From Micromonospora coriariae (GTDB lineage Bacteria > Actinomycetota > Actinomycetes > Mycobacteriales > Micromonosporaceae), in assembly GCF_900091455.1 (NCBI RefSeq), contig NZ_LT607412.1, positions 4,278,001 to 4,342,000 of the forward strand: 64,000 nucleotides of DNA, given 5' to 3'. Numbering within the stretch: the stretch's first letter is position 1; the number at the start of each line of letters is the position of its first letter. Below the pieces are notes generated by a model. That model was not told the origin of the DNA, ran no database searches, and saw only the letters and a list, made by a program, of their open reading frames with translations. The translations under genes and the position numbers were made by a program. Positions 17,415 through 27,400 of this stretch are shown in pieces.

Positions 17415-17914
17415 CGGATGCTCCTCTCCGCGGCGCTGTCGACCAGGTCGGGAGCGACGGCCCGGAGCCGGCGTATCGCGTCGTGGGCATGGCGTTTGAC
17501 GGTGCCGATGGAGCAGCCGAGCGTCTCGGCGACCTGAGCTTCGGTGCGGTCCTCGTAGTAGCGCAGCACGATGACGGCGCGTTGGCGGGGGGTGAGGTGG
17601 CGCAGCGCGGCGGTGAGGGTCAGTCGCAGCGCTGTGGTGTCGCTGTGGTCGGCACCGGCCCGTTCGGTCGGTTCGGCTTCGAGTCGCTCGGTGAGGCGGC
17701 GGCGTCGCCACCAGGAGACCTGCTGGTGGTACATGACGCGCCGCACGTACGCCTCGGGGTCACCGTCGCGGATCCGCCGCCAGTGCCGGTAGGTGCGGGC
17801 CAGGGCCGTCTGCACCAGGTCCTCGGCGAGCTGGTGGTCGCCGGTGAGGAGGTAGGCGGTCCGGGACAGGGCCGGCGAACGGTGCACCACGAACTCGTGG
17901 AACGTCTCGGTCAT
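17411..17914 (-). CDS. RNA polymerase sigma factor, SigE family (ECF)
   Basis: A 167-aa sigma-70-family factor of the actinobacterial SigE/ECF group. Region 2 spans about 8-70 (RTAYLLTGDHQLAEDLVQTA, then RDGDPEAYVRRVMYHQQVSWWRRR). Region 4 spans about 105-155 (LTPRQRAVIVLRYYEDRTEA, then LGCSIGTVKRHAHDAIRRLR). ATG 17914 has GAGGGGG upstream. It heads a two-gene unit with the membrane protein that overlaps its stop codon. It probably directs a cell-envelope or stress regulon; targets cannot be read here. Confidence 0.92.
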   Translation of the reverse strand: MTETFHEFVVHRSPALSRTAYLLTGDHQLAEDLVQTALARTYRHWRRIRDGDPEAYVRRVMYHQQVSWWRRRRLTERLEAEPTERAGADHSDTTALRLTLTAALRHLTPRQRAVIVLRYYEDRTEAQVAETLGCSIGTVKRHAHDAIRRLRAVAPDLVDSAAERSIR

Positions 17915-18002
17915 GCCCACCCCCTCGTCAGGAGAGACGCCTCCCGCCCGGGAAATGGTTGAGGCCGGGCGCGCCGGGTGTGACCCGGCGCGCCAGGCGT
18001 CC

Positions 18003-18749
18003 TCAGCTGGTGAAGCCGCCGTCCACGTTGACCACGGCACCTGTCACGTAGCTGGCCTCCGGGCTGGCCAGGTGCGCGACGGTGGCCGCGATGTCGGCGG
18101 GGCGAGCGTAGCGGCCGACGGCGGTGAAGCCGGCGATCGCCGCCGAGTTCGGTCCGTCCGCCGGGTTGGCGTCGGTGTCCGTCGGCCCGGGGTTGACCAG
18201 GTTGACGGTGATGCCCCGGGCGCCCAGCTCGCGGGCCAGGCCCCGAGTCAGTCCGACCAGGGCGGTCTTGCTCATCGAGTAGAGGGCCAGCCCGGGGAAG
18301 ACGGCCCGTTCACCGACGTTGCTGCCGATGCTGATGATCCGCCCACCGTCGCCGAGGTGCCGCAGCGCCGCCTGCGCGGCGACGTACGGCGCCCGGACGT
18401 TCACCGCGATCGTCTGCTCCAGCTCCGCCGTGCCGAGGTCGTCCATCGCGCCGACCAGGAACACCGCGGCGTTGTTCACCAGGATGTCCAGCCGGCCCAG
18501 CTCGGCGGCCGTCCGGTCGACCGCGTCCCGTACGGCGGTCGGGTCGGCGCCGTCGGCCTGGATGGCCAGTGCCCGCCGGCCCAGCGCCTCGATCTGTTTC
18601 ACCACGGTCGCGGCCTGCTCCGCGTTGTGCCGGTAGGTCAGCGCCACGTCGGCACCGTCCTGTGCCAGGCGCAGCGCGATCCCCGCTCCGATGCCCCGCG
18701 AACCACCGGTCACCAGGGCAACCCTGCGGTCACATGTCGTCGTCGTCAT
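18003..18749 (-). CDS. SDR family oxidoreductase
   Basis: A 248-aa classical short-chain dehydrogenase/reductase. The cofactor-binding TGGSRGIG is at 14-21, NNAA at 92-95, catalytic Ser in ISIGS (140-143), and the YSMSK motif gives Tyr157 and Lys161. The Arg-free TYRHN after strand 2 still allows NADP. It is closest in style to 3-oxoacyl-ACP-reductase-like enzymes acting on unknown alcohols or ketones. ATG 18749 is chosen; an in-frame ATG at 18761 adds four residues. It is transcribed divergently from the HAD hydrolase gene, and the shared 226-bp gap holds the promoters of both. Confidence 0.92.
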   Translation of the reverse strand: MTTTTCDRRVALVTGGSRGIGAGIALRLAQDGADVALTYRHNAEQAATVVKQIEALGRRALAIQADGADPTAVRDAVDRTAAELGRLDILVNNAAVFLVGAMDDLGTAELEQTIAVNVRAPYVAAQAALRHLGDGGRIISIGSNVGERAVFPGLALYSMSKTALVGLTRGLARELGARGITVNLVNPGPTDTDANPADGPNSAAIAGFTAVGRYARPADIAATVAHLASPEASYVTGAVVNVDGGFTS

Positions 18750-18975
18750 GCAAACGATCATGTCGCCGGGCCGCCCTCTCGTCTGGCGGCCATCGGACCC
18801 CTCGCTCGCACCCCGAGGTCTGTTTTCCGCCACCGCGACCGTCAGGTCCGTCCGCGTCTCAGGTCTGCGGCCAACGCCGCGCGGGCGGCTTCGCGGGCAC
18901 GTCGTCGAGGCCGGCCCGGTTGCCGAAACTTTCGCCCCATATCCTCCTGAGACGAGCTTGTGGAGGAGTGTGGTC

Positions 18976-19605
18976 GTGGATCTGTCCGGCATCGACGCGG
19001 TGCTGTTCGACATGGATGGCACCCTGGTCGACTCCGACGCCGCCGTCGAGCGGGCCTGGCGTACCTGGGCCGCCGAATACGGCGTCGCCCCGGCGGCGGC
19101 GCTGGCGATCGCGCACGGCAGACCCGCCGATCAGACCATTCGCCGGCTTCTGCCGCCGCTCGACGACGTCGCGGTCGCAGCGGCGGCAGCGCGTCAGTTG
19201 GAGTTGCAGTACGACGATCTGTCCGACGTGACGGCGACCCCCGGTGCCCACGTACTGCTGATGGCACTTGCCCGGTTGGGTTTGCCCTGGGCGGTGGTGA
19301 CCAGCGCGGACGCCCGGCTGGCCGAGGCGCGACTCGGCGCGGCCGGCATCGTTGCGCCCGTGCTGGTCACGGTGGAGGACGTCCGCGTGGGCAAGCCGGA
19401 TCCGCAGGGCTATCTGCGGGCCGCCGAGCTGCTCGACGTGTCGGCAGCGCGGTGCCTGGTCGTCGAGGATGCCGAGGTGGGTCTGCGGGCGGGGCGCGCG
19501 GCCGGCGCGATGACCGCAGCGTTGAAGGGCCTCGACGGCGATCTGCGCCTCGACGACCTGGCGCAACTGGCACACCGGCTGGAGTCGGCACCGGCGACAC
19601 CCTGA
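18976..19605 (+). CDS. HAD family hydrolase (beta-phosphoglucomutase/sugar-phosphatase-like)
   Basis: A 209-aa haloacid-dehalogenase-superfamily phosphatase or phosphomutase. Motif I FDMDGTLVDS (11-20) holds nucleophile Asp12 and general acid Asp14. Motif II is VVTSAD, motif III the lysine in VRVGKPDPQGY, motif IV the acidic pair in VVEDAEVG. The helical cap between motifs I and II puts it in subclass I. The GTG at 18976 has GGAGGAG seven bases upstream, which decides it over the GTG at 18970. Substrate is probably a sugar phosphate. Confidence 0.88.
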   Translation: MDLSGIDAVLFDMDGTLVDSDAAVERAWRTWAAEYGVAPAAALAIAHGRPADQTIRRLLPPLDDVAVAAAAARQLELQYDDLSDVTATPGAHVLLMALARLGLPWAVVTSADARLAEARLGAAGIVAPVLVTVEDVRVGKPDPQGYLRAAELLDVSAARCLVVEDAEVGLRAGRAAGAMTAALKGLDGDLRLDDLAQLAHRLESAPATP

Positions 19606-19630
19606 CCAGCCGGGTCGCCGGCCGGCCGGG

Positions 19631-20221
19631 TCAGCCGAGACGCCGGGTGAGGCGGACGGCGGTGAGGGCGATCAGGAGCAGGGTCAGGGCGAAGAGCAGC
19701 GCGTTGAGGACGACCGTGGGGTAGCCGAGTCGGGGTACGTCGAGGAACGGGTAGAGGTAGCGGTCGTCGGCCCGGCCGACGGCACCGCGGACCAGGATCA
19801 CCGTCAGCCACACCAACGGATAACCGAGCAGGCTGACCGCGTACGCCGGGCGCAGTGCCGCTCGGGGACGGCGGGCGAACCACTCCGCGGCCGCCAGCGG
19901 CGGCGCGACCGCGTGCAGCAGCAGGTTGCCGGCGTCGGAGACCGGGCCCCGGGCGTCGGTCGTCGCCACCATCGCGTAGCCACTCCACGGATTCGCCAAC
20001 ACCAGCACGAAGACCACTGCGGTGCCGACCAGGTAGACGGTGAGCGCGGTGCGCAGCCGGTCGCCGCCGCCGGCCAGCAGCGCCACCAGGTAGGCCAGGT
20101 CGACCTGCACGGTGAAGTAGAACAGCAGCTCGACGGGCTCGTCGCGCGCGGCGATCACGGAGAGGGCCAGCCCGACGGCGATCACCGCGCCGACGCTGAC
20201 CCGCAGGACCCGGCCCGACAC
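19631..20221 (-). CDS. Pr6Pr family membrane protein
   Basis: A 196-aa integral membrane protein with about six hydrophobic helices, starting with VSVGAVIAVGLALSVIA and ending with LNALLFALTLLLIALTAVRL. The pattern FTVQVDLAYLVALL, HAVAPPLAAAEW and YPFLDVPRLGYP is typical of the Pr6Pr family of unknown function. Starts at GTG 20221; no ATG is available in frame and the Shine-Dalgarno is weak, so the exact start is uncertain. It is convergent with the HAD hydrolase gene and divergent from the DUF2156 gene. Confidence 0.78.
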   Translation of the reverse strand: MSGRVLRVSVGAVIAVGLALSVIAARDEPVELLFYFTVQVDLAYLVALLAGGGDRLRTALTVYLVGTAVVFVLVLANPWSGYAMVATTDARGPVSDAGNLLLHAVAPPLAAAEWFARRPRAALRPAYAVSLLGYPLVWLTVILVRGAVGRADDRYLYPFLDVPRLGYPTVVLNALLFALTLLLIALTAVRLTRRLG

Positions 20222-20277
20222 GCGGCGGACGCTACCATCGCCGCATCGACGGACGCCATGACGAGCAACTGCGCCGG

Positions 20278-21210
20278 GTGCGGGCGATCCTGGCCGCCGA
20301 CGTCGACCGGGAGCCGGACTCCGCGCTCGCGCTCCTCGGCGACAAGCGGTTCCACTTCTCGCCGTCCGGGGCCAGCTTCCTGATGTACGGGGTGTGTGGC
20401 CGCTCGTGGATCGCCCTCGGGCCGCCGGTGGGGCCGGCCGCCGAGCGGTACGCGGTGCTGGCCGATTTCTGCGCGACGGCCCGACGGGCGGGCCGGCGTC
20501 CGGCGGTCTACCACGTCGGCGCGTCCCTGCTGCCCGAGCTGCGCCGGCTGGGCCTCGCCGTGCATCCGGTGGGGGAGTCGGCGAGCGTACCGCTCGCCGA
20601 TTTCGCCCTGACCGGACCGGCGCGTGGGGCGCTGCGCCGCAACTGGCGGCGGCTGGCCCACCGCGACGACCTGTCGTTCGCGGTGCTGCCCGGCGCCGAC
20701 CTGCTCGACGAGCTGCGCCCCGTCTCGGACGCCTGGCTGGCCGGGCGGCCGGACATGTCGTTCTCCCTCGGCGGGTTCGTGCCCGGCTACCTGGCCCGGT
20801 TGCCGGTCGCGGTGCTGCGGCAGCGCGGCCGGGCGGTGGCCTTCGTCGCGCTCCTGCCGACGCCGCACCGGTGGGGCGTGGACCTGCTGCGGTACCACCC
20901 GGACGCGCCACCCACCGCGATGGACCATCTCCTCGTCGAGGTGCTGCACGCGGCGCGGGAACGGGGCCTGACCAGCGTCGAGCTGGGGCTGGCCCCGCTG
21001 TCCGGGCTGACCGGCGGGGACCCGCTGTGCCGGCTGGGCCGGGCGGTCTACGCGCACGGCGAGCGCTGGTACCGCTTCCGGGGGCTGCGCCGGTTCAAGG
21101 CGAAGTTCGCGCCGGTCTGGTCCCCGCGTCACCTCGCCGCGCCTCGGGGATGGCAGCTTCCGCTGGTGCTGGCCCAGGTGGGTCGGCTGTCGTCGCGTCC
21201 GCTGCGCTGA
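20278..21210 (+). CDS. DUF2156 / phosphatidylglycerol lysyltransferase C-terminal-like protein
   Basis: A 310-aa protein with the tandem GNAT fold found in the cytoplasmic domain of MprF-type lysyl-phosphatidylglycerol synthases. Indicators are DKRFHFSPSGASFLMYGVCG near the N-terminus, WIALGPPVGP, and SVELGLAPLSGL followed by YRFRGLRRFKAKFAPVW at the C-terminus. The membrane flippase part of full MprF is absent. It probably transfers an aminoacyl group to a lipid or related acceptor, but stand-alone members may differ. The GTG at 20278 is the only usable start near the family N-terminus; the frame is open further upstream without a start. Its 3' end overlaps the convergent glycosyltransferase gene by 116 bases. 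Confidence 0.82.
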   Translation: MRAILAADVDREPDSALALLGDKRFHFSPSGASFLMYGVCGRSWIALGPPVGPAAERYAVLADFCATARRAGRRPAVYHVGASLLPELRRLGLAVHPVGESASVPLADFALTGPARGALRRNWRRLAHRDDLSFAVLPGADLLDELRPVSDAWLAGRPDMSFSLGGFVPGYLARLPVAVLRQRGRAVAFVALLPTPHRWGVDLLRYHPDAPPTAMDHLLVEVLHAARERGLTSVELGLAPLSGLTGGDPLCRLGRAVYAHGERWYRFRGLRRFKAKFAPVWSPRHLAAPRGWQLPLVLAQVGRLSSRPLR

Positions 21211-22390
21211 CGGGTCGCAGCGTCGCGTACAGGGCGGTCAGCTCGGCCAGGTAACGCGGCCCGGACCAGGCGGCCACCGCCGCCCGACCGTCCCGGACGA
21301 CCGCGGCGCGCAGTTGCGGCTCGGTCAGCAGCCGGGTCAGCAGCGCCCCGAACGCCGCCGCCGTGGGCTCGGCGACCGGCCGGGTGGTGGCGGTGCCGGG
21401 CCGCTCGGCCAGGGCGCCGTCCACCATGGCCACGGGCAGTCCGTGCGCCTCGGCCTCGGAGAGCGTCAGGCCCTGGGTGTCGGTGGTGGAGGCGAACGCG
21501 AGCACGTCCGCCGCCCGGTAGTGCGCGCCGACCTGGTCGTGCGGCACCGGGCGCAGCAGGTGCAGCGCGTCAGCCACGCCGAGCCGGCGGGCCACCCGAC
21601 GGACCGCGAGCCGGTGCCGCCGCGCCCCGAGCAGCACCAGCCGCGCCGCCGGCAGCTCGCGCCGGACCCGGGCGAACGCGGCCAGCAGCAGGTCCGGGTT
21701 CTTCTCCGGCGTGGTACGGCCCACCGCGAGCAGCACCGGCGCGTCGGCCGCGATGCCCAGCCGGGCCCGCAGCCGCCGCCGGTCGTCGGTGTCGGCACCC
21801 GGCGCGGCGATCGGGGTCGGCAGCACCACGATCGGGGTCCGCCCGGCCATCGGGGCCATCAGCGCCGCGGTCTTCGCCGACGGGGTGATCAGCACGCTGG
21901 TGTGCGCCAGCAGGCACCGCCCGAGCGCCGCCAGCCGGGCCTGCCGGGCCGGCCCGGGGCGGGCCAGCGCCCACAGGTCCCGGGCCCGCCAGCGCAGGCC
22001 CAGCCGCAGGCCGGCGTACGCGGCGCCGATCGGCACCTCGGGGTAGTGCGCCGCGTACGCCACCAGGTCGGTGTGCCAGGTGAGCACTGTGGGTACGCCC
22101 CGCCGGGCGGCCCAGCGCAGCCCGGCGACGCCGAGCGGACCGGTGGTGTGGACGTGCACCACGTCGACCGGCGCGTCCGGCGGCCGGGGTGGCGCCAGCC
22201 GGTACGGCCGGGTCGGCACCGGCAGCGAGGGCACTTCGCCCGGTTGGCGGTGCCGTCGGGTCAGCGGGCCGGGGCAGTGCAGGACGACCCGGTGCTCGGC
22301 GGCGCGCAGCAGCGCCACGGTGGTGCCGACCGAGGTGGCCACCCCCTCCGGGTTGGCGAGGTGGCTGTCGCTGACATGGGCGATCCACAC
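21095..22390 (-). CDS. Glycosyltransferase family 4 protein
   Basis: A 431-aa GT-B retaining glycosyltransferase. The acceptor half begins WIAHVSDSHLANPEGVATSV. The donor half has LLAVGRTTPEKNPDLLLAAF and the nucleotide-sugar motif TDTQGLTLSEAEAHGLPVA, in which the two Glu eight residues apart mark GT4. I place the start at GTG 22390, giving the usual family N-terminus; an ATG at 22468 adds 26 residues lacking similarity. It may work with the divergent pyruvyl transferase at 22636 in making a cell-surface glycan, an inference from adjacency. Confidence 0.88.
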   Translation of the reverse strand: MWIAHVSDSHLANPEGVATSVGTTVALLRAAEHRVVLHCPGPLTRRHRQPGEVPSLPVPTRPYRLAPPRPPDAPVDVVHVHTTGPLGVAGLRWAARRGVPTVLTWHTDLVAYAAHYPEVPIGAAYAGLRLGLRWRARDLWALARPGPARQARLAALGRCLLAHTSVLITPSAKTAALMAPMAGRTPIVVLPTPIAAPGADTDDRRRLRARLGIAADAPVLLAVGRTTPEKNPDLLLAAFARVRRELPAARLVLLGARRHRLAVRRVARRLGVADALHLLRPVPHDQVGAHYRAADVLAFASTTDTQGLTLSEAEAHGLPVAMVDGALAERPGTATTRPVAEPTAAAFGALLTRLLTEPQLRAAVVRDGRAAVAAWSGPRYLAELTALYATLRPVSAADATTADPPGPAPAEAAIPEARRGDAGTRPARTSP

Positions 22391-22635
22391 CCTGCCATCA
22401 TCGCCGGCCCGCGCTCGTCGGGCCGCCCCGTCATCGAGGTGTATCCGGCACATCAGGGGAGCGGGCACGCGGGTCGGACGATTCAGCTCACGGCGGCGGA
22501 TTTGACCCGTCTCGGCGTACCCGCGCTGGCGGGCTGTGCGGGCCGCGTACCGCCTCCGGCGCAGTCTCCTCGGCAGGACTGTTCACCCGCCCAGCGGGAA
22601 CGCGCCGGCGGACCGCACCCGGGGAGGAGCGACGG

Positions 22636-23778
22636 ATGACGCACGGTGCCGGACTGACCATTGGTGTGCTCGGCTCGTACGGTGGCCGGAACCTCGGCGA
22701 CGAGGCGATCCTCACCGGCCTGCTCGCCGACCTGCGCAGGCAGGAACCCAACGCCCGCATCATCGTCTTCTCCCGCCACCCGGAGCACACCCGACTCGCC
22801 CACCCCGACGTCGAGGCGGTGCCCTGGGAGGGCGTCAGCCGCACCGAGTCGGCCCTGATCCTCGCCCAGCTCGACCTGCTCATCCTGGGCGGCGGCGGGA
22901 TCCTCTACGACCGGGAGGCCCGCCGCTACCTGCGGGTGGTCCGGGTCGCCCAGGAACGTGGCCTGCCCCTGATCACGTACGCGGTGGGGGTCGGGCCGCT
23001 CAGCGACGCGGTGGACACCGGAATGGTCCGGGAAACGCTCGCCAGCGCGGTCCAGGTGACCGTCCGCGACCAGGAGTCCCGGATGGTGCTGGAGGAGGCG
23101 GGGCTGCTCAACCCGATCACGGTCACCGCCGACCCGGCGTTCCTGTTGCAGCCGGAGGACTTCCCGGTCGAGCTGCTCCGCGAGGAGGGGGTGCCGGCGG
23201 GTACGCGGCTGGTCGGGATCAGCGTGCGGGAGCCGGGACGGGCCGCGGAACGGCTCGACGTGGACGGCTACCACCGGCTGCTGGCCCAGATCGGTGACTT
23301 CCTGGTGAACCGGATCGACGCGTACGTGTTGTTCGTGCCGATGGAACGCGACGACATCCGGCACGCCCACGGGGTGCTGTCCCACATGATCGCGGCCGAG
23401 CGGGGGCGGATCCTGCACGGCGCCTACTCGCCGCAGCAGGTGCTCGGGCTGATGCGCCACTTCGACCTGGCCGTGGGTATGCGCCTGCACTTCCTGATCT
23501 TCGCGGCGATGGTCGGCACCCCGTTCCTGCCACTGCCGTACGCCGGCAAGGTCTTCGACCTGGCCCAGCGGCTCGGCGTGCCGGCGCTGCGCGGCGTGGA
23601 GCGGGAGGTCGAGGGGCCACTGCTGGCCGAGGTCGACCGGCTCTGGGACGAGCGGGAACAGCGCGCCGAGGCCACCGCACGGCGGGTGGCCGAGGTCTGC
23701 GAGCAGGCCCGAGGCACCTCCGAGGTCACCCGTGGCGTGCTGGACAGCCTCCGTAGCCAGACCCTCACCCGGGTCTGA
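22636..23778 (+). CDS. Polysaccharide pyruvyl transferase family protein (CsaB-like)
   Basis: A 380-aa enzyme of the family that adds ketal-linked pyruvate to cell-wall or exported glycans, using phosphoenolpyruvate. The N-terminal LGSYGGRNLGDEAILTGLL is the signature, followed by LLILGGGGILYDREA and near the C-terminus AVGMRLHFLIFAAMVGTPF. The ATG at 22636 has GGGGAGGAG upstream. Divergent from the GT4 gene with a 245-bp gap that shows no other gene. Confidence 0.9.
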   Translation: MTHGAGLTIGVLGSYGGRNLGDEAILTGLLADLRRQEPNARIIVFSRHPEHTRLAHPDVEAVPWEGVSRTESALILAQLDLLILGGGGILYDREARRYLRVVRVAQERGLPLITYAVGVGPLSDAVDTGMVRETLASAVQVTVRDQESRMVLEEAGLLNPITVTADPAFLLQPEDFPVELLREEGVPAGTRLVGISVREPGRAAERLDVDGYHRLLAQIGDFLVNRIDAYVLFVPMERDDIRHAHGVLSHMIAAERGRILHGAYSPQQVLGLMRHFDLAVGMRLHFLIFAAMVGTPFLPLPYAGKVFDLAQRLGVPALRGVEREVEGPLLAEVDRLWDEREQRAEATARRVAEVCEQARGTSEVTRGVLDSLRSQTLTRV

Positions 23779-23785
23779 TCACCGG

Positions 23786-23992
23786 TCACACCGCCGCGCC
23801 GGTCCACCGGTAGCACCACTCGCGGGCGTCCTCGCCGGCGGACTCCAGCTCGTAGATCTCCGCGCCGGCCAGCCCACCGGACCCGAGGTGGTGGTGGGTC
23901 AACGGTGGGCGACCGTTGCTGTCCAGCTCGACTGTGACGCGCTGCCCGTCCGCTGTGCCGCCGACGAGGAGGATCTGCACGGATGAGGCCAT
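23786..23992 (-). CDS. Small conserved-type hypothetical protein
   Basis: A 68-aa protein with clear coding character, two predicted strands ([20 protein letters not shown]) and an aromatic C-terminus ([10 protein letters not shown]). It ends eight bases from the convergent pyruvyl-transferase stop. I do not recognise the family. Small beta-rich proteins of this type occur widely in actinomycetes without function. Confidence 0.65.
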   Translation of the reverse strand: MASSVQILLVGGTADGQRVTVELDSNGRPPLTHHHLGSGGLAGAEIYELESAGEDAREWCYRWTGAAV

Positions 23993-24074
23993 GCGCCCAT
24001 CCTGCCCGCCGCGTCGGCCGCCCGCAGCGGATAGCCGGGCAGCGGGACGGCCGTCGCGTCGCTAGGTTCGGCAG

Positions 24075-24288
24075 ATGGCGGAGCAGACCATCGATCCGAC
24101 GCTCGCCCCGGTGCTCGGCCGCACCGGTCGCCGCCGGCTTCGACCTCGACCACGTGGTGCCGCACCCGCAGCTCGGCGAAGTGTCGCTGCGCTGGATCCT
24201 GGTGCACCTGATCGAGGAGACGGCCCGGCACGCCGGTCACGCCGACATCCTGCGGGAGCTGACCGACGGCGAGTCCGGCGCCGTCTGA
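24075..24288 (+). pseudogene. DinB/DUF664 family protein remnant
   Basis: The frame starting at ATG 24075 gives [15 protein letters not shown] and is then lost. From about 24142 a different frame carries the family's C-terminal half: [20 protein letters not shown], then [20 protein letters not shown] with its metal-site histidines, and a stop at 24288. The first two thirds of a normal DUF664 protein (about 160-170 aa) is missing. An internal deletion with frame loss explains this. Confidence 0.7.
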
Positions 24289-24447
24289 CCCAGCGCGGTC
24301 GCCACGCCGTCAGCGGAGCGGCGGTGGCGTCGGTCGGCGGCGTGGCGTCAGTCGGCGGGCAACAGGCCCACGCCGGTCGACCATGGCGCCGACGCCAGCT
24401 GACCGGCGCCGCCTATCCTGGGCGCGGGCGGCGACGAGGGGGAGTAC

Positions 24448-27400
24448 GTGCTGGTCATCCACGGGCTGTGGTTGCCCGGCGACGGCTCGACCACCGGCCT
24501 CGCGGTCTGGGCCGAGGACAGCGCGGCGCCCGCCGCCGCGCCGCGCCGCGCCGGCCGGCCGCCGCGCGAGCGCCCGCACCCCTTCGCCGCCGGGCATGCC
24601 GCGCTGGTCACCGCCCTCACCGACGCCGCCGAACCGGCCCGTCCGGACACCGTGCTGCTCACCCTGCCCACCCGGGCCGGCGCGCCGACCGACTCGCCGG
24701 AGCTGATCCGGACCGCCGTCGCGCCCACGGCCCGGGGTCGGCTCACCCTGGCCGGGTGGCGGGTCCCCGCGCTGGTGTACGCCCCGGACGACGCGCTTGC
24801 GCTGCTGCGCGCCCTGGACGAGCTTCCGGTGGTGCCCGGGGCCACCCTGCGGCACCTGGCCGAGCTGGCCACCTTCGCCGCCGACCTGGTGGCGCGTGGC
24901 CGTGTCCTTCCCGGCGTGAGCACCACGGCGACGCCTGACCCGGGGGTGAACGTGACGGATTCGGCCGGCACCCCGGCCGGAGCATCGTCGCCGGACGCTG
25001 CTGTCCAGGTGCCGGCGCGAGCCATCTGGCGACCGCTGCTGACCGGCACCGACGCCGGCTGGGCACGGTCCCTTGCGCTGGCCCTGCCGCCAGCCGCCCG
25101 AGCCGCCACCGTGCCGGCCGTCACCATGCCGGCCGCCGCCTCGGACGCGATCGCGCCGGCCGCTGCCGGGGCGGACAGCACCGGGTTGACCGCCGGTGCG
25201 CTGGTCGCGGAGGCGCTCGACGCGCTGACCGACGCGGCCGCCCGGGCCGCCCTGGCGACCACCGCGCTGGCCCGAGGGCTGCGGCCGGGCGGGCCGGCGC
25301 CGGCCTGGTTGGCGGCGCTCGCCGGCCCCCGCCGCGACTTCACCGTCGACCCGGCGGCGCTGGCCACCCTCCGCGCCGAACTCGACGCCTGGCAGCGCGA
25401 CGCCGCCGGCGGTCCCGTCCGGGCCAGTTTCCGCCTGGTGGAACCGGCACCCGACGAGGTCACCGAACCGATCCTGGCCACCCGCCCGGTGCCGGCCGGC
25501 ACCGCGCCGTCGACGGTCGCAGCCGGCCCGGCCGAACCCGGCCCGGCCGAACCCGGCCCGGTCGAGGCTGGACGATGGCGGCTGGAGTTCGGGTTGCAGG
25601 CGGCCGACGAGCCGGGACTGCACGTCGACGCCGGGCAGGTCTGGCGGGCGCCGCAGACCCTCGGCAACCTGGCCGGTCGTACGGCCAGCCCCCAGGAGAC
25701 CCTGCTCGCCGAGCTGGGCCGCGCCAGCCGGCTCTGGCCGGACCTCGACGCCGCGCTGCGCACCGCCGCCCCCGAGGCGATGGAGCTGGACGTCGAGGGA
25801 GCGCACCGGTTCCTCAGCGAGGGCGCCCCGGTGCTGCACGCCGCCGGCTTCGGGGTGCTGCTGCCCTCCTGGTGGCAGCGCCCGTCGGCGCGGCTCGGCG
25901 CCCGACTGCGTGCCCGCAGCCGGACCGCACCCGGCACGGTGGCCGGCGCAGACGCCGGGGTCGGCCTGGACGCCCTGGTCGACTACCGCTGGGAGGTGGC
26001 GCTCGGCGACCAGCCGCTGTCCGCCGAGGAGCTGGCCGCGCTGGCCGAGCTGAAGACCCCGCTGGTGCGCCTGCGCGGCAGGTGGGTGGAGCTGGACCCG
26101 GGGCGGCTCGCCGCCGGGCTGCGCCTGCTCCGCTCGGCCGGCGAGCTGACCGTCGCCGACCTGCTCCGCCTCGGGCTGGCCGACGGCGAGGACACCGGAG
26201 CGCTGCCGGTGCTGGAGGTGACCGCCGACGGCCCGCTGGGCGACCTGCTCGCCGGTGCGGTCGAGCGACGACTCACCCCGCTCGACCCGCCACCGGGCTT
26301 TTCGGGCACGCTGCGGCCGTACCAGCGGCGCGGGTTGGCGTGGCTGGCGTTCCTGCGGTCGCTGGGCCTGGGCGGCGTACTGGCCGACGACATGGGGCTG
26401 GGTAAGACAGTGCAGCTGCTCGCGCTGCTGGCCGGGGACCCGCCGGACGCCGGACCGACCCTGCTGGTCTGCCCGATGTCCCTGGTCGGCAACTGGCAGC
26501 GGGAGGCGGCGCGGTTCACCCCGGGGCTGCGCGTGCACGTACACCATGGGGCGGAGCGGGCCCGGGGGGCGGAGTTCACGGCAGCCGCGCACGGTGCGGA
26601 CCTGGTCCTCACCACCTACTCGGTGGCCGCCCGCGACGCCGTCGATCTGGCCGGCATCGACTGGCACCGGGTGGTGGTGGACGAGGCGCAGGCGATCAAG
26701 AACGCCTCGACCCGGCAGGCCGAGGCCGTTCGTGCGCTGCCCGCCCGGCAGCGGGTGGCGGTGACCGGCACGCCTGTCGAGAACCGGCTCGCCGACCTCT
26801 GGTCGATCATGCAGTTCGCCAACCCGGGCCTGCTCGGCCCGGCTGCGACGTTCCGCAAGCGGTTCGCCGAGCCGATCGAGCGGCACGGCGACGCCGAGGC
26901 CGCCGAGCGGCTGCGCCGGATCACCGGCCCGTTCGTGCTGCGCCGGCTCAAGACCGACTCGTCGATCATCTCCGACCTGCCGGAGAAGCTGGAGATGGAG
27001 GTGCTCTGCAACCTCACCGCCGAGCAGGCCGCCCTGTACCGGGTGGTGGTCGACGACATGCTCGCCCGGATCGAGTCCAGCGACGGCATCGAACGGCGCG
27101 GGCTGGTGCTGGCCACCATGACGCGCCTGAAGCAGGTCTGCAACCATCCGGCCCAGCTGCTGCGGGACGGTTCGCCGCTGGAGGGCCGCTCCGGCAAGCT
27201 GGCCCGGTTGACCGAGATCCTGGAAGAGGTGCTGGCGGCGGGGGAGCGCGCGCTGCTGTTCACCCAGTACGCCGAGTTCGGCGCGATGCTGCGCGGTCAC
27301 CTGTCGGCGCGGTTCGGCCGGGAGGTGCTGTTCCTGCACGGTGGGCTCGGCAAGGCTGAGCGGGACGCCATGGTGCAGCGGTTCCAGTCGGCGGACGGGC

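Noticed and set aside
24310..27339. Open frame of 1009 codons on the minus strand
   Set aside because: Antisense to the SNF2 helicase gene with intact Walker motifs; low-complexity translation.
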